Both the position numbers and the translations under genes were made by a program. From contig NZ_CANMAX010000002.1 in the NCBI RefSeq assembly GCF_947495995.1, positions 620,001-684,000 on the forward strand: 64,000 nt of DNA, read 5' to 3'. Shown piece by piece: positions 25,607 to 36,517 of the stretch (within the stretch, counting starts at the first letter, position 1; each line of letters begins with the position of its first letter). The DNA is from an uncultured Tenacibaculum sp. (lineage in GTDB: Bacteria; Bacteroidota; Bacteroidia; Flavobacteriales; Flavobacteriaceae). The notes beneath the pieces were generated by a model. That model searched no databases. It had not been told where the DNA came from and worked only from the letters and a program-made list of their open reading frames with translations.

Positions 25607-26896
25607 ATGGAAATAACAGCCAATAACCCTAACAGAAAATCGTGGTTAAAAGTTGAAGAAACTTCAGATTTCCCAATTCAAAATATACCTTTTGGAGTTT
25701 TCTTAACTCGTGATGATATTATTACTATTGGAACAAGAATTGGTGATTTTGCAATTGATTTAGGTGCCTTACATCAATTAGGTTACTTTGAAGGTATTCC
25801 ATTAACTGACGATATTTTTTTACAAGATACATTAAATGACTTTATCGCTGATGGTAGAAAAACTTGGCGATTAGTTAGAAATAGAATTGCTGATATCTTT
25901 GATGTTAAGAACGGTAAACTTCGTGATAATGCAGATCATAAAGATAAAATTATCTTTAGAATGGATGAGATCGAAATGCTTTTACCAGTTCAAGTTGGAG
26001 ATTATACAGATTTTTATGCTAGTAAAGAACACGCGACTAATGTAGGAAGCTTATTTAGAGATCCTAAAAACGCTTTATTACCAAACTGGTTACACATTCC
26101 TATTGGTTACCACGGAAGAAGTTCTTCTATTATTCCTTCAGGAACTCCAATTCGTAGACCAATTGGTCAATCTAGACCTACTGAAGAAGGTGGAGTACCA
26201 GGTTTTGGGCCTTCAAAATTATTAGATTTTGAATTAGAAATGGCGTTTATCACTACGGTATCAAATGATTTGGGTGATCGTATTGCTGTAGAAGAAGCTG
26301 AAGATTATATCTTTGGTTTAGTTTTATTTAATGATTGGTCTGCAAGAGACATTCAAGCATGGGAATACCAACCACTTGGACCTTTCTTAGGTAAAAACTT
26401 TGCTTCTACAATTTCTCCTTGGATTGTTACTTTAGATGCTTTAGAGCCTTTTAGAGTAAATAACCCAAAACAAGAACCACAACCATTACCTTATTTGCAG
26501 CACGAAGGTAAACACAGTTTCGATATTAATTTACAGATGGCAATTCAGCCAGAAAACGAGAAAGAAACTGTAGTTTGTAATTCTAACTTTAAGTATATGT
26601 ATTGGACAATGGCACAACAATTAGCACACCATACAGTAAATGGATGTCCTGTTGAAGCTGGTGACATGATGGGAAGTGGAACTATTTCTGGACCAACTGA
26701 AGATAGTTTTGGTTCGATGTTGGAATTAACATGGAGAGGACAAAATCCTATCAAAATGAATGATGGTAGTGAGCGTAAATTTATTAACGATCATGATACT
26801 GTTATTATGAGAGGTTATTCTCAAAACAATGAAGTAAGAATTGGATTTGGAGAATGTACTGGTAAAATTTTACCTGCTAAACCATTCAAAAAGTAA
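25607..26896 (+). CDS. fahA: fumarylacetoacetase
   Basis: Hydrolyses fumarylacetoacetate to fumarate and acetoacetate, the last step of phenylalanine/tyrosine/homogentisate breakdown. It has 429 residues, close to eukaryotic FAH. DFYASKEHATNVGSLFR carries the catalytic-site His, and YHGRSSSIIPSGTPIRRPIGQ, DFELEMAF, LFNDWSARDIQAWEYQPLGPFLGKNF and GSGTISGP are all family blocks. No other tyrosine-pathway genes are in the window, so the pathway is scattered. It is monocistronic, with a promoter and a shared terminator. Confidence 0.96.
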   Translation: MEITANNPNRKSWLKVEETSDFPIQNIPFGVFLTRDDIITIGTRIGDFAIDLGALHQLGYFEGIPLTDDIFLQDTLNDFIADGRKTWRLVRNRIADIFDVKNGKLRDNADHKDKIIFRMDEIEMLLPVQVGDYTDFYASKEHATNVGSLFRDPKNALLPNWLHIPIGYHGRSSSIIPSGTPIRRPIGQSRPTEEGGVPGFGPSKLLDFELEMAFITTVSNDLGDRIAVEEAEDYIFGLVLFNDWSARDIQAWEYQPLGPFLGKNFASTISPWIVTLDALEPFRVNNPKQEPQPLPYLQHEGKHSFDINLQMAIQPENEKETVVCNSNFKYMYWTMAQQLAHHTVNGCPVEAGDMMGSGTISGPTEDSFGSMLELTWRGQNPIKMNDGSERKFINDHDTVIMRGYSQNNEVRIGFGECTGKILPAKPFKK

Positions 26897-26918
26897 ATCA
26901 CAATACTTAACATAAACA

Positions 26919-26950
26919 AAAAAACCATTTCTAATTAGAAATGGTTTTTT
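26919..26950. terminator. Bidirectional terminator between fahA and the helicase gene
   Basis: The palindrome aaaaaaccatttctaattag followed by aaatggtttttt has an A-run and a T-run on opposite sides. It lies 22 bases past fahA and 14 bases past the convergent helicase gene, so it can serve both. Confidence 0.85.
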
Positions 26951-26964
26951 ATTTGCTTTATATT

Positions 26965-28518
26965 TTATTCTTCTGGTGGTGGATGACCAAAAATATCTTC
27001 ATAAACTTCATCAAAGTTTGCTCTGATATAAGAATGCAATTTCTTTCTATAATCGTCTTGAAGCCAATCAATAAAATTGTGAGTTGATTTACAAATACAT
27101 TTAGAATATCTGTGAATTCTATCGTCTATATCTCCTCCTAATTTCTTTGCTAAGATTAATGCATCAAATACATCTTCACTATTTTCAACACACATGCGAG
27201 TATGGTGTTCGATAGATTTTTCTAATACTTTCTTAGAACTTTGACCAGATTGAATCGTATCTACATATACTCTTTTAACGTCGAAGTATAAATCTTCTTC
27301 CTTAGTATTTGCAAATTCTTTTCTTACATCTTCTGGCAATTCATATTTAAAAGTACTCTCAATATCTTCATCTGTTAATAGATTATCTAGGTAGAAGTTT
27401 GGAGCTCTAAACATTTTTTGCCAATCTAAATCAGCACCCCAAGGTCCGAATCTATGGAAGTTATTTCCTAAATCAATTACATTAAAGTGAGATTTCCCTG
27501 GAATAATACGAGAACCACGACCAATCATCTGATAATATAACGTTAACGATTTTGTCGCTCTGTTTAATATGATAGACTGAACTGAAGGTTCATCGAAACC
27601 AGTAGTTAAAATACTTACCGATGTTATAATAGCATTTGGAGTTTGATTAAACCATTTTAAGATCGCATCTCTTTCCTTCTTAGTATTTGTATTGTCTAAG
27701 TGTGCAATAGGATATCCTGCTCTTTTAAAAGTATCGTATACATATAAAGATGTATTAATACCATTATTAAAGATTAAAGTTTTAGTTCCTTTTGCTCTTT
27801 CTTCATAAGCTTGTAAAAGCTTAGATAACATGTTTGTATTGGTATAAAGATCTTCCGAAGATTTTACAGTATAATCTCCATTAGCTCCTACTTCAAGAGA
27901 AGTTAAACCAACATTATATGAGTACACATTAGCTTTAGCTAAATATTCATTATCAATAAGTGCCGCAATTGTTTCACCAACGATTAAATGATCGTAGTTA
28001 TCTTTCATTGGCATTTTGATGTTAGAACTCAAAGGAGTTGCTGTTACACCTAAAATGAAAGATTTATTGAAGAACTTAAATAACTTTGTAAAAGAATTGT
28101 AATGTGCCTCATCAATAATGACTAAACCAACATCAGAAATATCAAGAATATCATCATTTAAACGATTATTTAATGTTTCCACCATGGCAACAAAACAATC
28201 ATAATCTCCCTGATCATTCAAATCCGCTTTACTGTCAATAATTTTATTTTCTACACCAAACTCTCCAAGCATTCTAGCTGTTTGTTTACACAATTCGATT
28301 CGGTGTGTCATTATTAAAACTTTCTTTTGATAATGTTTTAAATACTGACGAGTAATCTCAGAGAATATAACTGTTTTACCACCTCCTGTTGGAAGTTGAT
28401 ATAACAAATGATAATTCTCAGGAGCATTTTCAAAACTTTTAAATATCTTGAATAATGCTTCCTTTTGGTAGTTATATAGGCTTTTTCCGACTTTGTTTTT
28501 TGACTCTGTAGCGCTCAA
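26965..28518 (-). CDS. DEAD/DEAH-box helicase, SSL2/XPB-like superfamily II
   Basis: A 517-residue SF2 helicase. Motif I is YQLPTGGGKTVIFSEI, motif Ia LIMTHRIELCKQ, motif II VIIDEAH, motif III GVTATPL. Motif V is ITSVSILTTGFDEPSVQ and motif VI QMIGRGSRIIPGK. The C-terminal 150 residues have no named domain. Related proteins are annotated as DNA repair helicases, and some SF2 helicases belong to defence systems. No nuclease or methylase partner is adjacent; the next gene upstream is ytxJ (54-base gap). The biological role is uncertain. Confidence 0.85.
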   Translation of the reverse strand: MSATESKNKVGKSLYNYQKEALFKIFKSFENAPENYHLLYQLPTGGGKTVIFSEITRQYLKHYQKKVLIMTHRIELCKQTARMLGEFGVENKIIDSKADLNDQGDYDCFVAMVETLNNRLNDDILDISDVGLVIIDEAHYNSFTKLFKFFNKSFILGVTATPLSSNIKMPMKDNYDHLIVGETIAALIDNEYLAKANVYSYNVGLTSLEVGANGDYTVKSSEDLYTNTNMLSKLLQAYEERAKGTKTLIFNNGINTSLYVYDTFKRAGYPIAHLDNTNTKKERDAILKWFNQTPNAIITSVSILTTGFDEPSVQSIILNRATKSLTLYYQMIGRGSRIIPGKSHFNVIDLGNNFHRFGPWGADLDWQKMFRAPNFYLDNLLTDEDIESTFKYELPEDVRKEFANTKEEDLYFDVKRVYVDTIQSGQSSKKVLEKSIEHHTRMCVENSEDVFDALILAKKLGGDIDDRIHRYSKCICKSTHNFIDWLQDDYRKKLHSYIRANFDEVYEDIFGHPPPEE

Positions 28519-28572
28519 AAGGTTAATTTTTTTGAAAGCTCAAAAATACAACCTATTTGTAAAACCTACCTA

Positions 28573-28977
28573 TTATTTTATGATTTTTTCTAAATCAATT
28601 TGAGTGATATCGTAATGTGATGCATGTAAAACCGCCTCTCCTTTATTAATTAAAAGAAACTGAGGTGATTGATGTAAAACTTGATATTCGTATCCAACTT
28701 CGCTAGAAACGTCTCTATAGTTTAATAAATCTATATAAAAGATATCAATCTTCTCATTTAACTCTTTTGGGAATGACTGATCAAAGTTTTTAATCACTGT
28801 TTTACTAATAGCACAACGTGTAGAATGCTTAAAAATACCTACTGGTTTGTTGTGTGATCTTTTAGTCACTTGCTTAATTTGATCTACCGATTTTAACGGA
28901 ATCCAATTGATATTATTCTCTTTTACTTCTTTCTTTTGTTCTGATGATTTCTTAAAAATATTTCCAAAAACTCCCAT
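28573..28977 (-). CDS. ytxJ: bacillithiol system redox-active protein YtxJ
   Basis: A 134-residue thioredoxin-fold protein with a monothiol-type motif, STRCAISKTVIKNF (Cys55, Ser58), and a VLHQSPQFLLINKGEAV strand with the cis-Pro position. This is the YtxJ/bacilliredoxin-like family found in bacillithiol producers, which probably removes bacillithiol from oxidised proteins. It is a single gene upstream of the helicase. The assignment rests on the motif and length. Confidence 0.82.
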   Translation of the reverse strand: MGVFGNIFKKSSEQKKEVKENNINWIPLKSVDQIKQVTKRSHNKPVGIFKHSTRCAISKTVIKNFDQSFPKELNEKIDIFYIDLLNYRDVSSEVGYEYQVLHQSPQFLLINKGEAVLHASHYDITQIDLEKIIK

Positions 28978-29041
28978 TATTCCTTAGTTATAAAAATTAT
29001 TTTTCTTGTGTAGTCTCGAATTACTTCGATTACTTACAAAG

Positions 29042-31729
29042 TTACTTCTTAATAATCTTATAGGAAACATCTTTCTGTTTAGATTTTAAAAAATAGATTC
29101 CTTGAGGTAATTCTTCAATATGAATTTCATTTGAATTAGAAGTTAATACAACTGTTTTTAGCTTTCTTCCTTTTATATCAAAAAGACTGAAGTTAATATC
29201 TTCTCGTAAACCTTCAATTTTTATAATATCATTAGAAGGATTAGGGTATACTTTTACTGCTAAAGCATCAATATCATCAACAGATAAAACTCCAGCATCA
29301 ACTCTTAACCAATCTACATTAAATAAAAAGCTACTTCCACCAACAAAAGTTGCTGTTAATGTTTGTATACCTCGTTCTAACTTTAATGTTGAAAAAACTT
29401 CTTGCCAAGCTTGCCACCCGCCTGTATTTGCAATCGTTGTAATTACAGATTCTGATCCTGTTTTATCTGAAGTTAGTTGAATTCCTCCTCCTCTACTTGC
29501 ACTAGCTACATTATAAGTGATGGTATACGTTCCTGTTTGTGGAATATTGATTTTATAGGCTGAAAAATCATTATTTTCAATAAAACCTAAATTCGTAACT
29601 CCACTTACATTAGTTTCAATATCTACACCTTGTTCATTATTATAGTCCTCAGCTTCTATTTTTACTCCTACTTGGTGTAAAATATCACATCTGTTATCTT
29701 TATCATCATCACAATTATCTGAGTTATTCGCTACGTAACCATTAGGTTTACTACAAGCTTCTAAAGTACTATTACGATCTCCTAAACCATCATCATCTGC
29801 ATCTTTATACCAAACAACCGGAGTACAACCACAAGATTCTCCAGGTAAATTATAACAAGAACCATTTGCTCCTTCAGATAATTTCCAATCCGGACCAGGA
29901 ATCCAATCGTCTCCTAATTCATAAGCACCTACATCTGGAGAAGCGCCTTTAAAACCATCTGTATATCCTGTAATTTCTCTTCCAAAATCTATTGCAGCTG
30001 AACCTGCTTTCAATTTAAAATCGTTGTTCTCATGATCTACAAAAGAAGTCTTATTCACTAAATTATTCTGTTTATCAGACTGTGTCTCCCAAGTTCCCTC
30101 TGTTTCTTGATTCCCTCCTTGATCTGTTGCATTTCTATCAGTAATATTATTCCACACCTTAACATTCGTAAACATGGTTCCGGCTTTATGCCAAGCTCCC
30201 ATTGTTCCGCCTTTTGCTTTTACTAGAGTATTATTGAAAATGTCAATATCTTTTCCATCCCAATTAATTTGAATGTTAGTCCACTCTACATTCCAAACAA
30301 CATTTCTATAAATTCTCACATTCTCGGCATCGTTATCTAAATAAATACCCGCTGCTTTTTTTAATCTTCCTCTACTTTCAGCATCATGAAACCAGTTATG
30401 GTGAATATCTAGATTTAAACCTTTATTAATAGTATACAGCAACGCACAATCATCAGCAATTAAATTACTCTGAGATATATCGTTCCAAGCTACTTCAGAA
30501 TTTTTATTAACGATTTGGATAGCATCTCTTCCTCCTCTTGAAATATTGTTATTTAAAATCTTAGTGTCTACTCCACCTCTAGCCATTATTGGGGCATCGT
30601 AAGAACCTAAAAAATCAAAATCGTGTACATAATTGTTTTTAATTATTGAAGCCGTACCTGAATCCCAAATACCTGTTGCATCTCCAAAACCAATTTCTGA
30701 ATGTTCTATAATTGTATTTCTAGAACCGTGTTTTATATCAACAGCATTAATTCCTGAATTAAAATTAGGATTAATTCCTCTTGTCATACTTCCATATAAA
30801 ACTGTAACTCTATTTAATTTATTCCCTGTTCCTTTTATTAAAATATTTCCACCAAACAATGCTAAATTTTCAATATGAATATAACTACGACCTTGTAAAT
30901 CTGCAGTTATTTCTCTTCTCGACATTTGTACTTCACCATCATTTGGTTTAATTCCGCCAGGTAATTGTACAAAGAGTGTACTTGTAGTAGCATCGAAATA
31001 CCATTCGTTCTGATAATCTAAAGCTTCTTTAATACCTTCTAAATAATAATCTCCTAAATCTCCTGGAGGATGTGATCCGATAATCCAATTTTGATTTTTA
31101 ATTGCATCAAAATTTACACGACCAGAAGATTGACTTTTAATCCAAGCTCTCCAAGTTGTCCAGCCAGATCCTGGGCGATCACCGTAAAACATTATTGAAC
31201 CTCCATTTGCCCAATTCCAATTTGGAATTTCAGTATCAGTTAAAAACGCGTTTACAGAAACTTCATCTTGACTTCCTCCATCATTTCGTAAAGAATTTAA
31301 AGTAAAACGATCACCATCAGTATTATTTGGCCATCTAGCTAAATCTAAAACTGTAGTTCCATTCATCACAAAATTACGTTGACCTAAATCCCAATTCACA
31401 GTAGTTTTCCATCGTCCATCACCATCAGCAGTCCAATTACTTAACGATTTCATTGCTGAAATCACCACATTTTCTCCAGGGTAAGATTTAAAAACTATTG
31501 GATTTCCTGCTTCACCTGATCTGGATGGTTTTATGGTTTCTTCATATTTTCCTTCACGAATCAATACAACATTTCCTGGTCTTGCTACTTCACAAGCTTT
31601 CGCTATTGTTAAAAAAGGATCGTTTTCACCTCCAGAATTTGCATCATTTCCATTTTTGGCAACATATATATTTTGTGCATACGTTGTACTTATTGTAAAG
31701 ATTACAAGGAGTTTAATTAAAGATTTCAT
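29042..31729 (-). CDS. secreted right-handed beta-helix protein with CBM6 and T9SS sorting domain
   Basis: An 895-residue protein. A signal peptide (residues 1-18, cut after TYAQ) precedes a parallel beta-helix (about 20-640) that opens with IYVAKNGNDANSGGENDPF, the DUF1565/PL6-like entry motif. A calcium-type Asp-rich stretch follows (DADDDGLGDR, DNCDDDKDNRCD, about 665-705). Next comes a CBM6-like domain (about 710-815: VKIEAEDYN, GTYTITYNVAS, FNVDWLRV). The last 80 residues are a type A T9SS signal (VYPNPSNDIIKIEGL ... GIYFLKS). It is probably an exported polysaccharide-degrading or -binding enzyme. The substrate (alginate, glycosaminoglycan or other) cannot be read from the motifs. Confidence 0.88.
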   Translation of the reverse strand: MKSLIKLLVIFTISTTYAQNIYVAKNGNDANSGGENDPFLTIAKACEVARPGNVVLIREGKYEETIKPSRSGEAGNPIVFKSYPGENVVISAMKSLSNWTADGDGRWKTTVNWDLGQRNFVMNGTTVLDLARWPNNTDGDRFTLNSLRNDGGSQDEVSVNAFLTDTEIPNWNWANGGSIMFYGDRPGSGWTTWRAWIKSQSSGRVNFDAIKNQNWIIGSHPPGDLGDYYLEGIKEALDYQNEWYFDATTSTLFVQLPGGIKPNDGEVQMSRREITADLQGRSYIHIENLALFGGNILIKGTGNKLNRVTVLYGSMTRGINPNFNSGINAVDIKHGSRNTIIEHSEIGFGDATGIWDSGTASIIKNNYVHDFDFLGSYDAPIMARGGVDTKILNNNISRGGRDAIQIVNKNSEVAWNDISQSNLIADDCALLYTINKGLNLDIHHNWFHDAESRGRLKKAAGIYLDNDAENVRIYRNVVWNVEWTNIQINWDGKDIDIFNNTLVKAKGGTMGAWHKAGTMFTNVKVWNNITDRNATDQGGNQETEGTWETQSDKQNNLVNKTSFVDHENNDFKLKAGSAAIDFGREITGYTDGFKGASPDVGAYELGDDWIPGPDWKLSEGANGSCYNLPGESCGCTPVVWYKDADDDGLGDRNSTLEACSKPNGYVANNSDNCDDDKDNRCDILHQVGVKIEAEDYNNEQGVDIETNVSGVTNLGFIENNDFSAYKINIPQTGTYTITYNVASASRGGGIQLTSDKTGSESVITTIANTGGWQAWQEVFSTLKLERGIQTLTATFVGGSSFLFNVDWLRVDAGVLSVDDIDALAVKVYPNPSNDIIKIEGLREDINFSLFDIKGRKLKTVVLTSNSNEIHIEELPQGIYFLKSKQKDVSYKIIKK

Positions 31730-31885
31730 TTGGTTTTTAGGGATTTATTAGTTGGTTATAGTGTTTAAAAACAACTCAATAACGACAAGATTACAGGATT
31801 ATTATCAATAAAAAGTCAAATTGACATATTTTTTCTAATGGAATGTATTTTGACTATTACTGGATGAAATAAAAAAGTTGAGAAA

Positions 31886-34489
31886 ATGAATTTCAATAAC
31901 TATACAATAAAATCACAAGAGACTGTCCAACTTGCACAACAAATAACGCAAGAGTACAGTCACAATCAAATCGAAAACGAACACTTTTTCAAGGCTTTAT
32001 TACAAGTAGATGAAAACGTGCTTCCGTACATATTAAAGAAATTAAATGTAAATATTGATTTAATTTCAAGCATATTAGATCAACAATTACATAGTTTCCC
32101 AAAGGTAAATGGTGCAGAAATTTTACTATCTAGAGAAGCTACAAAAACGTTGAATGAAGCTAGTATTATAGCAAAAAAAATGAACGATGAGTATGTTTCT
32201 GTTGAGCATCTAATTCTAGCTATTTTCAATTCTAAAAGTCAAATTGCACAACTTTTAAAAGATCAAGGTATAAACCAAAAGAGTTTAAAAGCTGCAATAG
32301 AAGAATTACGTAAAGGAAATCGTGTTACTTCACAAAGCGCAGAAGAATCGTACAATTCTTTAAATAAATATGCTAAAAACTTAAACCAATTAGCACAAGA
32401 TGGAAAGCTAGATCCTGTGATTGGTAGAGATGAAGAAATTAGAAGATTACTTCAAATTTTATCTCGTAGAACTAAAAACAATCCAATTCTTGTTGGAGAA
32501 CCTGGAACAGGAAAAACAGCTATAGCCGAAGGATTAGCACACCGTATTATTAAAGGAGATATTCCTGAAAACTTAAAAGATAAGCAGATTTATTCTTTAG
32601 ATATGGGAGCTTTAATTGCTGGTGCAAAGTTTAAAGGTGAATTTGAAGAGCGTTTAAAAGCAGTTGTAAAAGAAGTAACTTCATCTGAAGGAGACATCGT
32701 ATTATTTATTGATGAAATCCACACTTTAGTTGGTGCTGGTGGCGGACAAGGCGCTATGGATGCTGCTAATATTTTAAAACCTGCATTAGCTCGTGGTGAA
32801 CTTCGTGCTATTGGAGCAACTACTTTAGATGAATATCAAAAGTATTTTGAACAAGACAAAGCTTTAGAACGTCGTTTTCAAAAAGTATTGGTAGATGAAC
32901 CCGATACTGAAAGTGCAATTTCTATCCTGAGAGGAATTAAAGAAAAATATGAAACACACCATAAAGTTCGTATTAAAGATGAAGCCATTATTGGTGCTGT
33001 AGAATTATCTCAACGTTACATTACGAGTCGATTTTTACCTGATAAGGCGATTGATTTGATGGATGAAGCTGCAGCTAAGCTTCGCATGGAAATTAATTCT
33101 AAACCAGAAGAATTAGATGTTTTAGATCGAAGAATTATGCAGTTAGAAATTGAAATCGAAGCGATTAAACGTGAAAATGACGATCTTAAATTAAAATCTT
33201 TAAATGCTGAATTAGCAAATTTAAAAGAAGAAAGAAACGATATTAATGCTAAATGGCAATCTGAAAAAAGTACGGTTGATGCAATTCAAACTTTAAAAAC
33301 TGATATCGAAAATTATAAGCTAGAAGCAGAAAAAGCTGAGCGAAATGGTGATTATGGTAGAGTTGCAGAACTTCGATATGGTAAAATAAAAGAGGCGCAA
33401 GAAGAATTAGAACGTCAACAAGAAATTTTAATTCAAGAAAGTGATAACGCTTTAATTAAAGAGGAAGTTACTTACGATGATATTGCTGAAGTTGTTGCAA
33501 AGTGGACTGGGATTCCAGTTACTAAAATGTTACAATCTGAGCGTGAGAAATTATTACGTTTAGAAGAAGAATTGCATAAACGTGTAGTTGGACAAGAAGA
33601 AGCTATTGAAGCAGTTTCTGATGCTGTTAGGAGATCTAGAGCCGGACTTCAAAATCCGAATAAACCCATTGGTTCTTTCCTTTTCTTAGGAACAACTGGT
33701 GTTGGTAAAACAGAATTAGCAAAAGCTTTAGCTTCTTATTTATTTGATGATGAAAACGCGATGACCAGAATTGATATGAGTGAATATCAAGAACGTCATG
33801 CTGTTAGTAGATTAGTTGGCGCGCCTCCTGGATATGTTGGTTATGATGAAGGTGGACAATTAACTGAAGCTGTTAGACGTAAACCGTATTCAGTAATTTT
33901 ATTAGATGAGATTGAAAAAGCGCATCCAGATACATTTAATATACTTTTACAAGTTTTAGATGAAGGAAGGTTAACCGATAATAAAGGTCGTTTAGCTGAC
34001 TTTAAAAATGCGATAATTATCATGACTTCTAACATGGGAAGTCATATTATTCAAGAGAAATACAATACTATGAATGGAGCTGTAGAAGCTTCAATGGAAT
34101 TAGCGAAAGAGGAAGTATTAAGTCTCTTAAAACAAAGTGTTCGACCTGAATTCTTAAATCGTATCGATGATATCATCATGTTTACTCCTTTAACTAAGGA
34201 AAACATCAAATCTATTGTAGAATTACAATTGAATCATGTTAAAAAAACTGTTGCAGCACAGAATATTACTCTGGATGCAACTGAGCAAGCAATTAATTAT
34301 TTAGCGGAAAAAGGTTTTCAACCTGAATTCGGTGCTAGACCAGTAAAACGTGTTATTCAAAAGCAAGTATTAAACTTACTGTCTAAAGAAATTTTAGCAG
34401 GAAAAATATCTAGTGATAGTTTGATTCTTCTAGATGAATTTGACGACAATTTAGTCTTTAGAAATCCGATACATGACGAAGAGGAATAA
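31886..34489 (+). CDS. clpB: ATP-dependent disaggregase ClpB
   Basis: A hexameric AAA+ chaperone that resolubilises aggregates with DnaK. At 867 residues it has normal length. The N domain has two repeats ([28 protein letters not shown]). AAA-1 has [14 protein letters not shown], a coiled-coil middle domain spans about residues 405-525, and AAA-2 has [14 protein letters not shown] and [10 protein letters not shown]. The middle domain and the lack of a ClpP-binding IGF loop distinguish it from ClpA/ClpC. It is monocistronic, with a terminator directly behind. Confidence 0.97.
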   Translation: MNFNNYTIKSQETVQLAQQITQEYSHNQIENEHFFKALLQVDENVLPYILKKLNVNIDLISSILDQQLHSFPKVNGAEILLSREATKTLNEASIIAKKMNDEYVSVEHLILAIFNSKSQIAQLLKDQGINQKSLKAAIEELRKGNRVTSQSAEESYNSLNKYAKNLNQLAQDGKLDPVIGRDEEIRRLLQILSRRTKNNPILVGEPGTGKTAIAEGLAHRIIKGDIPENLKDKQIYSLDMGALIAGAKFKGEFEERLKAVVKEVTSSEGDIVLFIDEIHTLVGAGGGQGAMDAANILKPALARGELRAIGATTLDEYQKYFEQDKALERRFQKVLVDEPDTESAISILRGIKEKYETHHKVRIKDEAIIGAVELSQRYITSRFLPDKAIDLMDEAAAKLRMEINSKPEELDVLDRRIMQLEIEIEAIKRENDDLKLKSLNAELANLKEERNDINAKWQSEKSTVDAIQTLKTDIENYKLEAEKAERNGDYGRVAELRYGKIKEAQEELERQQEILIQESDNALIKEEVTYDDIAEVVAKWTGIPVTKMLQSEREKLLRLEEELHKRVVGQEEAIEAVSDAVRRSRAGLQNPNKPIGSFLFLGTTGVGKTELAKALASYLFDDENAMTRIDMSEYQERHAVSRLVGAPPGYVGYDEGGQLTEAVRRKPYSVILLDEIEKAHPDTFNILLQVLDEGRLTDNKGRLADFKNAIIIMTSNMGSHIIQEKYNTMNGAVEASMELAKEEVLSLLKQSVRPEFLNRIDDIIMFTPLTKENIKSIVELQLNHVKKTVAAQNITLDATEQAINYLAEKGFQPEFGARPVKRVIQKQVLNLLSKEILAGKISSDSLILLDEFDDNLVFRNPIHDEEE

Positions 34490-34493
34490 ATAC

Positions 34494-34524
34494 AAAAGGA
34501 AGGTTTTTAAACCTTCCTTTTTTT
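34494..34524 (+). terminator. Terminator of clpB
   Basis: aaaaggaaggttt (34494-34506) and aaaccttcctttt (34509-34521) form a 13-bp stem with a 2-base minimal loop, followed by a T-run. It starts 5 bases after the clpB stop. Confidence 0.88.
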
Positions 34525-34545
34525 ATTGTCTTTTCTCAAAAAAAC

Positions 34546-35262
34546 TTAAAACGAGTTTCTACGCTTATATATTCGCTCTTCATCTCTATTAGTATCTGAT
34601 AAACCTATCATAATCAACTCCTTTTCGTTTACACTCACTTTCCAGCTTTCTAATTTATCATCTTTCGAATGCGGAATTAAAGTGATGTGAGGTTTATGTC
34701 CGTGAATATGCCAATAGCCTGTTGTTTTCTTTCCTTCAGGATTAAAATTCAAATAAATTCTATCCCATCTGATAAACAATTTGTGTTTGTTATTTTTATC
34801 ATATGTTTTTGTAATACTTTTTCCTTTCTTTTTAATGTCTTCTAAATCCCAAATTCCTTCTAAATAGTCTGCTGGCGACATGGGTAATTCTTTAATTTTT
34901 GACAATGTAACTTTCACATTTTGTCCTTCTTCTACTCTACTCCAACACATTTTATTGTTCTCAAAAGTTACAGAAAAACCTCCAAATTCATCAGCAACAT
35001 CTAAAACATCAACTGCTGAATAAATATTGGTTTTTGTATCAAAATTCCATTTTCCTTTCGCATTCTGTAACCATCCATTTCCAGAAGCATAAGTTCCATC
35101 AGAATTTATTTGAGTCCATTTTGCAACTGGTGTCATATTTTGATTCCCTACAACCACATTTTTAATTTCCCATAAACCAATTAACTTTTCTTTTTGCGCG
35201 TTACTAGTAGTTGTAATTAACATCAAAGCAACTAAAACTAATGTGTACTGTTTTCTTTTCAT
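34546..35262 (-). CDS. secreted lipocalin-like hypothetical protein
   Basis: A 238-residue protein with a signal peptide (LVLVALMLITTTSNAQ). The mature part has two similar beta-rich halves, one starting KLIGLWEIKNVVVGN and the other YLEGIWDLEDIKKKG. Each has a GxW entry like lipocalin-type domains of Bacteroidota, with a SDGTYASGNGW type strand. No catalytic residues are recognised. It is 5 bases downstream of the serine hydrolase gene and probably cotranscribed with it. Confidence 0.65.
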   Translation of the reverse strand: MKRKQYTLVLVALMLITTTSNAQKEKLIGLWEIKNVVVGNQNMTPVAKWTQINSDGTYASGNGWLQNAKGKWNFDTKTNIYSAVDVLDVADEFGGFSVTFENNKMCWSRVEEGQNVKVTLSKIKELPMSPADYLEGIWDLEDIKKKGKSITKTYDKNNKHKLFIRWDRIYLNFNPEGKKTTGYWHIHGHKPHITLIPHSKDDKLESWKVSVNEKELIMIGLSDTNRDEERIYKRRNSF

Positions 35263-35267
35263 CTTAT

Positions 35268-36416
35268 TTATTGAATTAAAATTTTCACGATTTCTTGAGC
35301 TAATTTCATCTCATTTGTTCGATTACCTACATTACTTAAAAAACTCATTACAAACTCTTGATTATTGATATTAATTAGCATTGCTTTATAACCGTCTGTA
35401 CTTCCGCCATGAATAATATACGGCTGAGTTATTTCTAAGTTTCCAATCTTACTTTTATGCTCTTCATCTACTACAAACCATCCGTAACCATAACTAACAT
35501 TTGATGTTTTTTCTTGATAATTTTGCAACATCAACTTCAGTGAAGATTGAGATAACCATCCAGGATTACTCATAACTTGCGCCCATTTATTTAAATCTGA
35601 AGGAGTAGAAAAAATTCGTCTTCCTAAGCTTAAATCGATATATGGTGTAATTTGCCAATTCTTATGTTGAACATCGTAAGTATAAGCTTTAACTAAACTA
35701 GGAATAATATTTTCATTTCTACTTTCAGAAACCGTGTGTTTTAATCCTAAAGGAACTGTTAAGTTTTCTTTTAAAACTTCGTTGAAAGGCTTGTTATAAG
35801 CAGTTTCTAAAATTATTGCTATCAAATGATAAGCAAAATTACTGTAGTAGAATTTTTGATTAGGTTTGCTTACAGGTTTAAGTTGACTTATAAAATCCAC
35901 ATATTCTTCATTCGTAAATCGTAATCTTTTAAATTTCAAAAATCCATTCTCTTTCAGTTCTAAAGAAACACTATCATAATCTGGCAATCCTGAACGATGA
36001 CAAAGCATTTGATGTAGTGTAATTTCTGAATCAAATTGACCAGAGTATTTAAAATCAGAAAGTAAATCGACCAATTTATCTTCTAGATTTAACAACTTAT
36101 TTTCTACAGCTTTTAACACCAATCCAGCAATCATTGATTTATTTACTGAAGCAATATCAAATTTCATGTTCCTGCGCATTGGAATGTTTAGACTTCTATC
36201 TGCAATCCCAAAGTAGTTTTCGTATAAAATTTCTCCTTTCTTTGAAATTACAACGCCTCCATGAAATTTATCTTCTTTAAGCTTGTGCTGAAATAAAGTA
36301 TCTATTTGCTGAACTCTAAAATCTAAATCTTTAATTATAGATTCTTTTTCTTTAGAATTGCATCCTATATTCAGGAAGATTATTATTAAAAAAGTGATAA
36401 AAACTGATGTTCTCAT
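35268..36416 (-). CDS. serine hydrolase, beta-lactamase/class C penicillin-binding family lipoprotein
   Basis: A 382-residue protein with lipobox IIFLNIGCNSKEKES, so it is probably membrane-anchored. The active site has SxxK in FDIASVNKSMIAGL, the YxN motif in FYYSNFAYHLI, and a HGG motif (IIHGGSTDGYKAML) in place of KTG, as in class C/EstB/AmpH relatives. It may act as a peptidase or esterase in the periplasm. True beta-lactamase activity is not implied. A LytTR regulator lies 100 bases further upstream on the same strand. Confidence 0.85.
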   Translation of the reverse strand: MRTSVFITFLIIIFLNIGCNSKEKESIIKDLDFRVQQIDTLFQHKLKEDKFHGGVVISKKGEILYENYFGIADRSLNIPMRRNMKFDIASVNKSMIAGLVLKAVENKLLNLEDKLVDLLSDFKYSGQFDSEITLHQMLCHRSGLPDYDSVSLELKENGFLKFKRLRFTNEEYVDFISQLKPVSKPNQKFYYSNFAYHLIAIILETAYNKPFNEVLKENLTVPLGLKHTVSESRNENIIPSLVKAYTYDVQHKNWQITPYIDLSLGRRIFSTPSDLNKWAQVMSNPGWLSQSSLKLMLQNYQEKTSNVSYGYGWFVVDEEHKSKIGNLEITQPYIIHGGSTDGYKAMLININNQEFVMSFLSNVGNRTNEMKLAQEIVKILIQ

Positions 36417-36517
36417 TTATGATTTATTCTTTCACAAATATGAAAACTTAAATCTGTAATATCCTAAAATAGTTGTGCTAAGGGATGAATTTTTAGTATC
36501 TGTGATGAAAAAATAAG

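Noticed and set aside
26965..28977. Helicase plus ytxJ as a defence pair
   Set aside because: YtxJ is a known redox family and the helicase lacks any nuclease, methylase or other defence partner nearby. There is no positive evidence beyond adjacency.
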